DNA of 14,098 nt from assembly GCA_016292335.1 (NCBI GenBank), contig JAECRX010000290.1, positions 1 to 14,098 of the forward strand, in the 5' to 3' direction. Positions 1 to 7,420 of this stretch are shown piece by piece. The notes beneath the pieces were generated by a model. That model ran no database searches. It saw nothing but the letters and a program-made list of their open reading frames with translations, and had not been told where the DNA came from. The translations under genes and the position numbers were made by a program. The stretch's first letter is position 1; each line of letters begins with the position of its first letter. The stretch comes from Candidatus Sifarchaeum subterraneum (GTDB lineage Archaea > Asgardarchaeota > Sifarchaeia > Sifarchaeales > Sifarchaeaceae).

Positions 1-2
1 GC

Positions 3-1205
3 TTACGGATAATCACTTGCGCCATATTTTTGATCTCGGTATAGATCATGTCTTTCCACTCCCCAGATATATCTTAAAAATTCCCAAGGCAAACTTTTCG
101 CGAATTGTGCCACTACTGGACGGAGTTTTTCCTTAATATCAAGAAAGACGCTTTTTAAATCGACTTCTGTTCTTGTATGTTTCATATCCAAAAAAGTGAC
201 CAAACGGTTTTCAGCAGTCTTGTACAAGTTCGGATCTTTTGACATTTGTTCTAAGATTTGTTTGGACAGTGAGGTTTCACCAAGTGTTAGTGAAACAAGT
301 CTTTTATCTGCACTAGGCAATCTTTGCAATTGCTTAATGCATCTATCTCTTTCTTTCGAAAGAATCGGCTTTGGTGTGTGAAAGTTTACTTCGAATTCAT
401 AGGCAGTAAAAAGCCAATTCCAGTACCCTAAAGCGATTTTTGGGTGGTATCTATCGTCAGCCTTAAACCATGTCTCGCGGTAATGATAATCTGATGTTGC
501 ATATTCAACAATGCCAGTTCTTGCGTTTTGCCATAGCTCTACTCTCTCATAATCCTCATGAGGTTTTGGAAAGGTGATTTCTGTAGGCCAATACCAAACA
601 TACCGCCAAACCCAGTAATCAGAACCTTTTAACCAATAAGGGTCATCATTTTGTTGTAAATATGGGTAAATGGCTGGATTTCTGCTGAAAAAATAGATAT
701 TACAAAACTGTGTTTCGGGTACGGCCATATAGACGCCAGCCTTCGTTTTAGATTCTTTCAGTAGTTTTGAAAGTGAAAATACCTTGCCTTCTTTTGTTTT
801 TTCCATGATCAGCTCCGTGACATCATATCTTTTTCCTTTTACAGGTACTTTCACCTCTACACCAAGAGGAATAGCAATAAACGGATTGCAAGGTACATCA
901 GAAAAGGGAATAAGATTATCTGCAACTACTTGACCTTTTTTCAACTTTTTTTTATAGAAGTCTTTGATGTCTTTTGCAGTGACTACTTGACAATAATTTC
1001 CTTTTCGGACTATCTTCAATTCAGGATGAGGAATTCTTGATCCCTTTTTTCGTTCCATCCCAGAATAATCACCAAAGCGATTTTTGCTAAACCCTTCGAT
1101 TGAACTCCAATAATCTCGATAGATATACGCTGAATCAAACGGAATAATTGCTCCCTTTGTGCCGGATACAAGAGACTTACCAAGTTCCAACAATTTTTTT
1201 GCCAT
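3..1205 (-). CDS. Hypothetical aromatic-rich protein, 400 residues
   Basis: I do not recognise this family. The frame is complete: it starts at ATG (1203-1205) and stops at TAA (3-5). The N-terminus is basic (MAKKLLELGK) but no signal peptide or membrane helix is evident, so it is probably soluble and cytoplasmic. The striking part is residues 180-270, with nine Trp and thirteen Tyr in about 90 residues (for example YWVWRYVWYW at 197-206 and GYWNWLF at 260-266), flanked by Pro and charged residues. The C-terminal third (280-400) looks helical and charged. A GAGGTG site at 1217-1222 lies 11 bases before the ATG, which is slightly far but acceptable. The next gene upstream on the same strand is 355 bases away, so it is probably transcribed alone. 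The reading frame is surely coding; its function is unknown. Confidence 0.8.
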   Translation of the reverse strand: MAKKLLELGKSLVSGTKGAIIPFDSAYIYRDYWSSIEGFSKNRFGDYSGMERKKGSRIPHPELKIVRKGNYCQVVTAKDIKDFYKKKLKKGQVVADNLIPFSDVPCNPFIAIPLGVEVKVPVKGKRYDVTELIMEKTKEGKVFSLSKLLKESKTKAGVYMAVPETQFCNIYFFSRNPAIYPYLQQNDDPYWLKGSDYWVWRYVWYWPTEITFPKPHEDYERVELWQNARTGIVEYATSDYHYRETWFKADDRYHPKIALGYWNWLFTAYEFEVNFHTPKPILSKERDRCIKQLQRLPSADKRLVSLTLGETSLSKQILEQMSKDPNLYKTAENRLVTFLDMKHTRTEVDLKSVFLDIKEKLRPVVAQFAKSLPWEFLRYIWGVERHDLYRDQKYGASDYP

Positions 1206-1298
1206 TGCCTATAAAACACCTCTATACAAAGAATTTCAACGATCCTCATTATCTAATCTAAAGATCTCCCTTTTTTATCTTTGTAATAATCTCTGTGA

Positions 1299-1314
1299 GA
1301 TTTTATAAAAAATC
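1299..1314 (-). promoter_or_regulatory. TATA-like inverted repeat upstream of the 400-residue protein gene
   Basis: The arms gatttt and aaaatc enclose ataa, giving a TTTTATAAAA core. It lies about 95 bases before the ATG at 1205. As a TATA box it would give a leader of roughly 65-70 bases. The whole gap is AT-rich, so this is weak. Confidence 0.3.
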
Positions 1315-1355
1315 AGTGATTGTGTCCACAACTTTTTTTCCTTTTTATGACGACT

Positions 1356-1421
1356 AAAAAAAGATGTTGGATTGCCGACCTCTGTTTTTTAGAGAAAAAG
1401 AATGTTAGCAACCCAACATCT
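1356..1421 (-). terminator. Stem-loop followed by a T-run on the minus strand
   Basis: Arms agatgttgg (1362-1370) and ccaacatct (1413-1421) pair perfectly over 9 bp. After one A/C mismatch the stem continues with ttgc (1372-1375) and gcaa (1408-1411). Inside, ctct (1380-1383) and agag (1391-1394) can form a small hairpin. On the minus strand the structure is followed directly by seven T (complement of A 1356-1362). It lies 140 bases beyond the stop of the winged-helix gene, whose transcript it could end. Archaeal termination mainly needs the T-run, so the stem may instead protect a 3' end or belong to a small RNA. Confidence 0.45.
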
Positions 1422-1560
1422 ACCAAGAAATATCAGTTTTCGCCTGAATGAATATTCCAGTGCATCAAATAAGAATTCGGCCCCAAAACTTCAGAAGTCA
1501 TAGAAGAAGAATAAATTTTCATGACAACTTATAAAGGCCCATTCATTGATGAGTAGTTCA

Positions 1561-2502
1561 TTATTCCAAAAATTCTACTTCATCTATTATTCCATCACTA
1601 TCTTCATCAATCCCGACAACTACATTTGCCAAATGTTTAGGTGAGTAAAGATTTCCTCTTTGAAGTTTATCTAAATACTTGATTATTGCCACTACCGCTG
1701 CTCTTGTACCCCAATGTCTTTTTCCAGCGAGTATTAAGACATCTTTCTTTTTATTATACGGATTTTTCATTCTTATTATTATGCCGACCCTATCTTCGTA
1801 ATATTCTTTACCAGAGAGCTTCGAAACTATTATATTTTGTCTGGAGAGATCAAAATAGATTGGTATTTTTTTATTTAATTTATAGGTTATTGTATTTGTT
1901 ACAGGGCCACCTACAAGGACGAGGGAGAAATTTTTCAGATCAATTTCCGTCGCTTCAGTGTCCAATTTCTGTGTTAATGGTATTGTCTTGAAACAGAATG
2001 AGCCTAAGAATAATGCTAAATCAATAGCAAAATGACCATCTCTTGATTGGCTCCTAAAAGCTCCATGAGGGTCTGGACTCCCAATTATGATTTTTGCATT
2101 AAAAATACCGTTTTCAAGAAAAGGTGAAAGATAATGTCCCTCCTGTAATGATAAAAAGTGTTTGAAAGTTGCTAAATTTGAAAACTTTTGTGGCGCTTTA
2201 GTTTCTAAAGCATAAGCTAGTATTTCAGCAGTATAATACTTTGCAATAGCCCCTTTGCGTTCTTCGGTTTTAATCAGTCTTATAAAATCCTTAAGTTTTG
2301 ACATATGATAGTATATCGTCTGTTCATTTTCACCAAGTTCTATTGCCAATTCTTTGGAATATTTTGGAGACTCTGCAAGTTTCTTCAATATTTTCCATCT
2401 GATTGGATGAATTATTGGTTTTAGTTTATTTGGATCTGAAAAAATTTTTACAGGAACAGTTTTAAATCCATCATTTTCTATATGAAGTATAAAATCTTTC
2501 AT
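1561..2502 (-). CDS. Winged-helix (ArsR-like) protein with S-layer-like C-terminal part
   Basis: The protein has 313 residues. Residues about 25-95 form an ArsR-type winged helix: LKPIIHPIRWKILKKL, then YSKELAIELGENEQTIYYHMSKL as helix-turn-helix, and a wing ending in KGAIAKYY. Residues about 135-313 resemble the conserved part of archaeal S-layer proteins and related regulators: IIIGSPDPHGAFRSQSRDGH (139-158), LVLVGGPVTNTITYKL (194-209), ILAGKRHWGTRAAV (257-270). The last residues (299-310, DEDSDGIIDEVE) match a canonical EF-hand calcium loop. No signal peptide or membrane helix is seen, so it should be a cytoplasmic DNA-binding protein. The start ATG (2500-2502) follows a GGTG site 5 bases upstream. 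A palindrome at 2547-2562 may be its operator. Ligand and target genes are unknown; the S-layer resemblance is recalled from the family and was not searched. Confidence 0.8.
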   Translation of the reverse strand: MKDFILHIENDGFKTVPVKIFSDPNKLKPIIHPIRWKILKKLAESPKYSKELAIELGENEQTIYYHMSKLKDFIRLIKTEERKGAIAKYYTAEILAYALETKAPQKFSNLATFKHFLSLQEGHYLSPFLENGIFNAKIIIGSPDPHGAFRSQSRDGHFAIDLALFLGSFCFKTIPLTQKLDTEATEIDLKNFSLVLVGGPVTNTITYKLNKKIPIYFDLSRQNIIVSKLSGKEYYEDRVGIIIRMKNPYNKKKDVLILAGKRHWGTRAAVVAIIKYLDKLQRGNLYSPKHLANVVVGIDEDSDGIIDEVEFLE

Positions 2503-2546
2503 AATAGCACCGATAATCTATTGATACGCTATTCTGCAATTCAATG

Positions 2547-2562
2547 TTAAGATATATCTTAA
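2547..2562. promoter_or_regulatory. 16-bp perfect palindrome, candidate operator
   Basis: The sequence ttaagatatatcttaa is its own reverse complement. It lies 45-60 bases before the start codon of the winged-helix gene and contains an AT core that could itself be the TATA box. Dimeric ArsR-like proteins bind such dyads, so self-repression is plausible. This is inference from position and symmetry. Confidence 0.45.
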
Positions 2563-2822
2563 AAAAAATACTTTAATTTTTTCCATAATAGTTCATGAAT
2601 AGAAAATAATTTATACACGCATATTATCCAAACAGGCCAAAAAGGGCTGAAAGATTAATAATCATGCCCATCCTTTTAAATGCACTAGAACGCCCCTTGT
2701 TCATGGGTTTTTCCTAAATACCACTTTCAAAAAAATCTAAGAAACTAATAAATATTTTCAATAAATTATTTCAACCTATCCTTTTTGCTCAAAGAAAATT
2801 TCTGGTTACTAGTGTTATTGAC

Positions 2823-2826
2823 GGTG
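2823..2826 (+). promoter_or_regulatory. Shine-Dalgarno site of glmS
   Basis: GGTG lies 8 bases before ATG 2835. Its last three bases are the upstream in-frame GTG at 2826, up to one base, which argues that this GTG is part of the ribosome site and not a start codon. Confidence 0.6.
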
Positions 2827-2834
2827 TGGAATCG

Positions 2835-4694
2835 ATGTGTGGAATTGTAGGAATCTTATTATACAATAAAAAACGCCTTGTTGCTCCTTTTTTGCGGGAA
2901 TCTCTCAAACGATTAGAATACCGAGGATATGATAGCGTAGGAATAGCAACCCTTGACATGAGCACTTCTGAAAATAATTTGCTCATAAAAAAGGACAAAG
3001 GGAAAATTGATGAAATTCACGAAAGAATAAATCTTAATGATTTACCGGGTTATATAGGCATTGGCCATACCAGATGGGCGACACATGGTCCACCAGCAAA
3101 AAGAAACGCGCATCCACATACAGATTGCACTAACAGAATAGCAGTGGTGCATAACGGGATTATCGAAAATTTTGTAGAACTCAAAAAAGCATTAAGGGAA
3201 AAAGGTCATGTTTTCAAGTCTGAAACAGACACTGAAGTTATTTGCCATTTAATCGAAGATAATATGATGAAGAATGAATTGAATCTAAAAGAAGCAGTGC
3301 GAAAATCACTCAAACAATTACATGGCTCATTTGCAATAGCGGTCATTTCCTCAATAGAACCTGATAAAATCGTTTGTGCCAGGAAAGAAAGTCCTCTTGT
3401 CTTGGGAATTGGGAATGATGGTATATATTGTGCCTCCGATATCCCTGCATTTCTCCCAATGACAAATAAAGCAATAATTCTACACGATAACGAAATGGCA
3501 GTACTAACTGAAAAGAATCATGTGATCTTTCATATTCCAACTGGAAGGAAAATCAATAAAGAAATCACTGAAATAAAATGGAGCTCTGAAATGGCATCAA
3601 AGGGCGGTTACCAATATTTTATGCTCAAAGAAATTCATGAACAACCAAGAGCGGTTAAAGATACAGTATCCTTGATGACAAGAGTCAGAAAGGAATCACT
3701 AGAAAAAATCGCTAAAACATTGGAAGATACACGACACCTTTACATAACGGCTGCAGGAACATCTTTTCATGCAGGCCTAGCAGGAAAATATATGTTGGCC
3801 AAGCTTGCAAAACTACCTTCACAAGCAATAATTTCAAGTGAATTTCCTGAAACAGTATTACACTCTTTACCTGATGATGCAACAATTCTTTCGATAAGTC
3901 AATCCGGGGAAACAGCAGATACAATTAGAGCATTAAGATACTCAAGAGAAATATGTGACTGCTCTGTTGTTTCTATAGTAAACGTAGTTGGATCAACGGT
4001 AGCTAGAGAGTCTGATCATGTATTCTACATACAAGCAGGACCAGAAATAGGTGTCGCAGCAACAAAAACTTTCTGCACACAGGTAGCAAGCCTTGGCCTC
4101 ATTTCTGTCAATTTAGCAGAACGAAGGGGGACAATAAATCCAACAGAGGCAAAATCATTATATTCTAGTTTGTTAAAGACACCAAAAATAGTAGAAGAAA
4201 CGATAAGAAATCAAGAAGCCAAAATTAAGGATACAGCAGAACGATTTGCTTCAAAATCAAATTTCCTTTTCCTAGGAAGAGGGATAAGCACAGCAACCGC
4301 CCTAGAAGGAGCATTGAAACTAAAAGAAATATCTTATGCACATGCTGAAGGATTCCCCGCTGGAGAGAGTAAGCATGGGGCGATAGCACTGGTAGAACAA
4401 GGATTCCCTGTTGTATTTACAACACCAAAAGACGAAACATACTCTCACATTATCGGTAACATCATGGAAATGAAAGCTAGAGGTGCAACAATTATTTCTG
4501 TATCGGAAAAGAGAGATACAAAGATAAAAGAACTTTCCGATGTAACGTTCCAGATTCCTCCAGGCACACCTGATGTTTTCACCCCTATTACATATGTCGT
4601 CCCACATCAATTGTTTGCATACTATTCCGCTGTAAAACGTGGTTATTCACCAGATATGCCACGAAATCTCGCAAAAAGTGTGACCGTACTTTAA
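2835..4694 (+). CDS. glmS: Glutamine--fructose-6-phosphate aminotransferase (isomerizing)
   Basis: GlmS makes glucosamine-6-phosphate from fructose-6-phosphate and glutamine, the first step to UDP-GlcNAc. The protein has 619 residues, normal for the family. The N-terminal glutamine amidotransferase domain begins MCGIVG, so Cys2 becomes the catalytic N-terminal nucleophile once Met is removed; further motifs are RGYDSVGIA, GHTRWATHG, HNGIIEN and SETDTEVI. Two SIS sugar-phosphate domains follow: AAGTSFHAG, SISQSGETADT and AATKTFCTQ in the first, LGRGISTATALEGALKLKE and HAEGFPAGESKHG in the second. The C-terminus PRNLAKSVTVL carries the family's catalytic lysine (about K614). A GTG three codons upstream (2826) would bury the Cys and overlaps the GGTG ribosome site, so ATG 2835 is the start. 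It is a single gene, divergent from the winged-helix regulator and convergent with the Thg1-like gene. Most likely cytoplasmic. Confidence 0.97.
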   Translation: MCGIVGILLYNKKRLVAPFLRESLKRLEYRGYDSVGIATLDMSTSENNLLIKKDKGKIDEIHERINLNDLPGYIGIGHTRWATHGPPAKRNAHPHTDCTNRIAVVHNGIIENFVELKKALREKGHVFKSETDTEVICHLIEDNMMKNELNLKEAVRKSLKQLHGSFAIAVISSIEPDKIVCARKESPLVLGIGNDGIYCASDIPAFLPMTNKAIILHDNEMAVLTEKNHVIFHIPTGRKINKEITEIKWSSEMASKGGYQYFMLKEIHEQPRAVKDTVSLMTRVRKESLEKIAKTLEDTRHLYITAAGTSFHAGLAGKYMLAKLAKLPSQAIISSEFPETVLHSLPDDATILSISQSGETADTIRALRYSREICDCSVVSIVNVVGSTVARESDHVFYIQAGPEIGVAATKTFCTQVASLGLISVNLAERRGTINPTEAKSLYSSLLKTPKIVEETIRNQEAKIKDTAERFASKSNFLFLGRGISTATALEGALKLKEISYAHAEGFPAGESKHGAIALVEQGFPVVFTTPKDETYSHIIGNIMEMKARGATIISVSEKRDTKIKELSDVTFQIPPGTPDVFTPITYVVPHQLFAYYSAVKRGYSPDMPRNLAKSVTVL

Positions 4695-4777
4695 CAATAA
4701 CATTTGGTCCATATTAAGGAAGATGATGATCAATTTGATCGAAATAGGCTTCTTGCTACCCTCTATTTTTGAGATGC

Positions 4778-4865
4778 CCCTATAAAAAGTTTGAATAGAC
4801 TTTTTTTGGATGATTGAGTTATAAGGTCAAACCTACATTTGCATAACTTGATTTTCTTTACTCTT
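4778..4865 (+). ncRNA. Possible small transcript in the convergent gap
   Basis: Between the ends of glmS and the Thg1-like gene there is a TATA-like box, cccctataaaaag (4777-4789), very similar to the box before gatE. About 30 bases on, agttat (4818-4823) can pair with ataact (4843-4848) around a small aggt/acct hairpin, and a T-rich stretch (attttctttactcttt, about 4850-4866) follows. No coding frame starts here. The same box reads TTTTTATAG on the minus strand, so its direction is uncertain. It is a weak candidate only. Confidence 0.2.
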
Positions 4866-4899
4866 TGCACCTATCTAAATAATTTTTTGCCAAAGTAAT

Positions 4900-5670
4900 T
4901 TATGGAAAATCCTCGATTTCATATACTAATTCAGCAACCAATTCTTCCCCTTCTGGAGTTGAGAACAATGGAGGATCCCAGTTCTCGTTTATTTTCCTTC
5001 TTGTAGTTTTGATGATTTCTCCTGTGATTGGGTTAAAACCATTTTTCTGAACAGATTTTTGGAAAATTAAAATGCCTTTCCTTTGCCATCCAGGTGTTTT
5101 TGAAAGATTGATCTTCCCTTCGCTTTCTTGGAAGACTAGTTCATGTAGCTTATTTGTGTTTAATCCTGATAATATTCTAATAACTTTTTTACTGCTATAC
5201 CCTTTTTCCTTTAGTGTATAAAACGCATATGCATTGTTATTGTTTCTCCACGCTTCTTTTTGCCTCCAATCTAGATAATCTATTATTTTCCTTAAAGAAT
5301 GAATTAAAACGACCCTAGAATCAAATGCAATTACCTTTTCAACGTCAAACTTGATTCTTAGTTCCGAAGTAAATTTTGAACTTAGAATGCTAGGGAGAAT
5401 TGAATTGATCTTTTCTATCCTTGAATTAAATGGAAGCTTAAAAAAAAGGAAATTGAGTTCATCAGAGAATGCTAGAATCAATGTTGGGTTAAAACCTTGC
5501 GTCCAGACAATTTTTGCAGTTTCCACCATTATTTTGGCAAAGTTCTCGTCAAAGGGCTTTTTAACCCCGATTTCAGCCAATGTTTTCCTGAAATGCCTCC
5601 CATCGCACCTGACAAACGACGGCATGTGAGGAGGGATTTTGATATCTCGGAATATTTCATATTCTTTCAT
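4900..5670 (-). CDS. Thg1-like tRNA 3'-5' nucleotidyltransferase
   Basis: Members of this family add nucleotides to the 5' end of tRNA in the reverse (3'-5') direction: G-1 on tRNA(His), or templated repair of shortened 5' ends. The protein has 256 residues. Metal-binding catalytic motifs are visible: FVRCDGRHF at 19-27 (Asp23, Gly24) and AFSDELNFLF at 67-76 (Asp70, Glu71). FDSRVV (116-121) and YLDWRQKEAWRNNNNAYAF (132-150) fit the palm and the following helix. The eukaryotic HINNLYN motif is replaced by WRNNNNAYA, typical of archaeal Thg1-like proteins (TLPs), which favours a repair role; that is inference. The start ATG (5668-5670) follows GGTGA at 5680-5684. A TATA-like box lies at 5708-5717. 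The gene is divergent from gatD and convergent with glmS. Cytoplasmic. Confidence 0.92.
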   Translation of the reverse strand: MKEYEIFRDIKIPPHMPSFVRCDGRHFRKTLAEIGVKKPFDENFAKIMVETAKIVWTQGFNPTLILAFSDELNFLFFKLPFNSRIEKINSILPSILSSKFTSELRIKFDVEKVIAFDSRVVLIHSLRKIIDYLDWRQKEAWRNNNNAYAFYTLKEKGYSSKKVIRILSGLNTNKLHELVFQESEGKINLSKTPGWQRKGILIFQKSVQKNGFNPITGEIIKTTRRKINENWDPPLFSTPEGEELVAELVYEIEDFP

Positions 5671-5679
5671 ATGTGAATT

Positions 5680-5717
5680 TCACCGTGTCTTTTCAAAAAT
5701 CGATAACAATATAAAAA
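5680..5717 (-). promoter_or_regulatory. Promoter and Shine-Dalgarno site of the Thg1-like gene
   Basis: Read on the minus strand, TTTTTATATT (5708-5717) is a good archaeal TATA box about 42 bases before the ATG. Transcription would begin near 5687, giving a short leader that still contains GGTGA (5680-5684), 9 bases before the ATG. Confidence 0.5.
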
Positions 5718-5860
5718 TTCTTTCTTTTCTCATAGAATATTTAAAAAAGAGAGTATATGGAATCTTTCTCACATACTCACCTGTATCAAGATTAATACTC
5801 AGGAAGGCAAGTTTATGGCATCTTCTCTTTTACTCATTTTATCTTTTAATTTAATAACTT

Positions 5861-5865
5861 GGAGG
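5861..5865 (+). promoter_or_regulatory. Shine-Dalgarno site of gatD
   Basis: GGAGG sits 7 bases before ATG 5873 and fixes that start. It is one of the strongest ribosome sites in the window. Confidence 0.8.
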
Positions 5866-5872
5866 ATGTAGA

Positions 5873-7255
5873 ATGGCGGAAGATCCCTTGAAAGGCTATA
5901 GTGGAGAAGCAAAGACAATATTAGAAAAATATGAAGTCAAGAATTGGAGCCAAGTAGTAATCGAAACCACTGAAACAACTCTTACTGGAACAATTCTTCC
6001 AAGGTCCGAATTAGCGGATACTAAACACATTACACTGAAACTAGATACGGGATATAATATTGGAATTCCAATCGATACAGTGACGAACATTAAGGAAATT
6101 GGATTTGAAGCCGTAGAATATCGACTCCCAAAGCCTGATGTCGTACTTGATCCGAAAAAACCAAGAATTGTGCTTCTTGGATGTGGGGGCACAATTGCTT
6201 GTCGACTTGACTACCGTTCGGGAGCCGTAATTCCAGCACTTACGCCAGAGGAACTCTATAGTATGGTCCCTGAGCTTGCTGATATAGCTTATGTTGAAAC
6301 CCGACTTTTATTCGAACTTTTGAGTGAAGATATGAAACCTGAATATTGGGTTAAGATTGCAAAAGAGGTCGAGAAAGAAATAAACGAAAAAAACGCAAAA
6401 GGTGTTGTTTTAGGACATGGAACTGATACATTAGGTTTTACTAGCGCTGCTCTATCTTTTATACTGAAAAACCTCCCCGTGCCTGTTGTAATGGTCGGTT
6501 CACAAAGAAGTAGTGATAGACCTTCCAGCGATGCAGTGATCAATCTGATTAATGCTGTTACTGTTGCAACCAAAAGTGACATCGGAGAAGTTGTTGTATG
6601 TATGCATGGGACTAGTAGTGATAACTACGGTCTCATTCACCGAGGTACGCGGGTAAGAAAAATGCATACGAGTCGAAGAGATGCTTTTAGAACTATTGGG
6701 GATATTCCTTTAGGTAAGGTCCAAGATGGTAAGATAGTCATGCTCCGAAACGATTACAACAAACGAAAAGAGGGAAATGTTTTTGCAGATACAAAGGTTG
6801 ATCCAAAGGTCGCCCTTATTTATACTTATCCGGGAATTCATGCAGATGTGATTGATCACCTTGTTGATACCGGTTATCATGGAATAGTACTTGGAGGAAC
6901 TGGCCTTGGCCATGCCCCAATTTACATTCTTGATTCGTTAAAACGAGCTATTGAAGAAGATATCTTTGTTGTGATGACATCTCAGTGTCTATTTGGTCAT
7001 ATCGGAATGAATGTATACGTGCGAGGCAGAGATCTTCTAACTATGGGGATAATTCCAGGAGTTAATATGCTCCCAGAAACAGCTTATGTGAAACTTGTTT
7101 GGGTTTTGGGCCATACTCAAAACAAAGACGAGGTAAGAGAACGGATGACAACAAACATCAGTGGTGAAATTATCGACCGAGAGCTCTTTAATGCATATTT
7201 TGTTTATCAGGCAGAGACAGACAAGAGAATTGAGAAAATACTCAAGGAATTCTAA
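5873..7255 (+). CDS. gatD: Glu-tRNA(Gln) amidotransferase subunit D
   Basis: GatD is the glutaminase (asparaginase-like) subunit of the archaeal GatDE enzyme, which turns Glu-tRNA(Gln) into Gln-tRNA(Gln). The protein has 460 residues. Residues about 1-85 form the small beta-barrel domain that precedes the catalytic part (WSQVVIETTETTLTG, GYNIGIP). The L-asparaginase type I domain follows: LGCGGTIAC with Thr107, GHGTDTLGF with Thr184 and Asp185, and RKMHTSRRDAF with Lys263. These match, in order and spacing, the catalytic Thr, Thr, Asp and Lys described for GatD. VGSQRSSDRPSSDA (208-221) and GGTGLGH are further family motifs. The ATG follows a strong GGAGG site (5861-5865) by 7 bases. GatE is the next gene on the same strand. 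The long leader region (5671-5872) is shared with the divergent Thg1-like gene. Cytoplasmic. Confidence 0.97.
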   Translation: MAEDPLKGYSGEAKTILEKYEVKNWSQVVIETTETTLTGTILPRSELADTKHITLKLDTGYNIGIPIDTVTNIKEIGFEAVEYRLPKPDVVLDPKKPRIVLLGCGGTIACRLDYRSGAVIPALTPEELYSMVPELADIAYVETRLLFELLSEDMKPEYWVKIAKEVEKEINEKNAKGVVLGHGTDTLGFTSAALSFILKNLPVPVVMVGSQRSSDRPSSDAVINLINAVTVATKSDIGEVVVCMHGTSSDNYGLIHRGTRVRKMHTSRRDAFRTIGDIPLGKVQDGKIVMLRNDYNKRKEGNVFADTKVDPKVALIYTYPGIHADVIDHLVDTGYHGIVLGGTGLGHAPIYILDSLKRAIEEDIFVVMTSQCLFGHIGMNVYVRGRDLLTMGIIPGVNMLPETAYVKLVWVLGHTQNKDEVRERMTTNISGEIIDRELFNAYFVYQAETDKRIEKILKEF

Positions 7256-7383
7256 CATATATTTTTCACCAAATTCACGGGATATAATTTCAATCTTAAC
7301 AAAAAAACAAAAGATGGAGACGAAACTTATCTGATGATAAAGATAAACAACAAAAAAATCTCACGAATTAATTAGATATGAGC

Positions 7384-7415
7384 CTATAAAAATTTGTAAG
7401 TATAGCTCGCGGTGA
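7384..7415 (+). promoter_or_regulatory. TATA-like box and Shine-Dalgarno site of gatE
   Basis: A ctataaaaa box (7384-7392) and GGTGA (7411-7415) precede ATG 7421; the ribosome site is 5 bases from the ATG. A promoter here means gatE can be transcribed apart from gatD. With the usual TATA-to-start distance, transcription would begin close to 7410, at the very edge of the ribosome site, so read-through from gatD may also matter. Confidence 0.45.
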
Positions 7416-7420
7416 AAGTT

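Larger units (their letters stand above)
1206..1560. other. Intergenic gap with promoter-like and terminator-like elements
   Basis: No gene is visible in these 355 bases. They hold the upstream region of the aromatic-rich protein gene and the downstream region of the winged-helix gene, both on the minus strand. Two structures stand out: an AT inverted repeat at 1299-1314 and a stem-loop with a T-run at 1356-1421. The only small frames, such as a ten-codon one starting near 1520, have no support. Confidence 0.6.
2503..2834. other. Divergent intergenic region between regulator and glmS
   Basis: These 332 bases hold the promoters of two divergent genes. The minus-side promoter probably overlaps the palindrome at 2547-2562. 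On the plus side, AT-rich boxes at about 2674-2681 (cttttaaa) and 2747-2757 (taataaatatt) are TATA candidates for glmS, but none is decisive. No RNA gene or small coding frame is convincing. Confidence 0.5.

Noticed and set aside
1546..1554. C-box-like attgatgag after the winged-helix gene
   Set aside because: No matching D box on either side; a chance match in AT-rich sequence.
2667..2712. cccat/atggg arms followed by five T
   Set aside because: Only 5 bp with a loop of over 30 bases; not convincing as terminator or RNA.
2503..2834. Possible glmS ribozyme or riboswitch upstream of glmS
   Set aside because: That ribozyme is known from Gram-positive bacteria; no conserved core or strong folding is visible here.
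4728..4740. Inverted repeat gatcaa-t-ttgatc after glmS
   Set aside because: Short, in a gap downstream of both genes, with no promoter position to suggest an operator.
5639..5854. Open frame of 71 codons on the plus strand between the Thg1-like gene and gatD
   Set aside because: It overlaps the start and promoter of the Thg1-like gene, has no ribosome site, and its product has no recognisable features.
7331..7340. C-box-like ctgatgataa before gatE (possible C/D guide RNA)
   Set aside because: No D box (CTGA) follows at a suitable distance, and the first base does not fit the C-box consensus.
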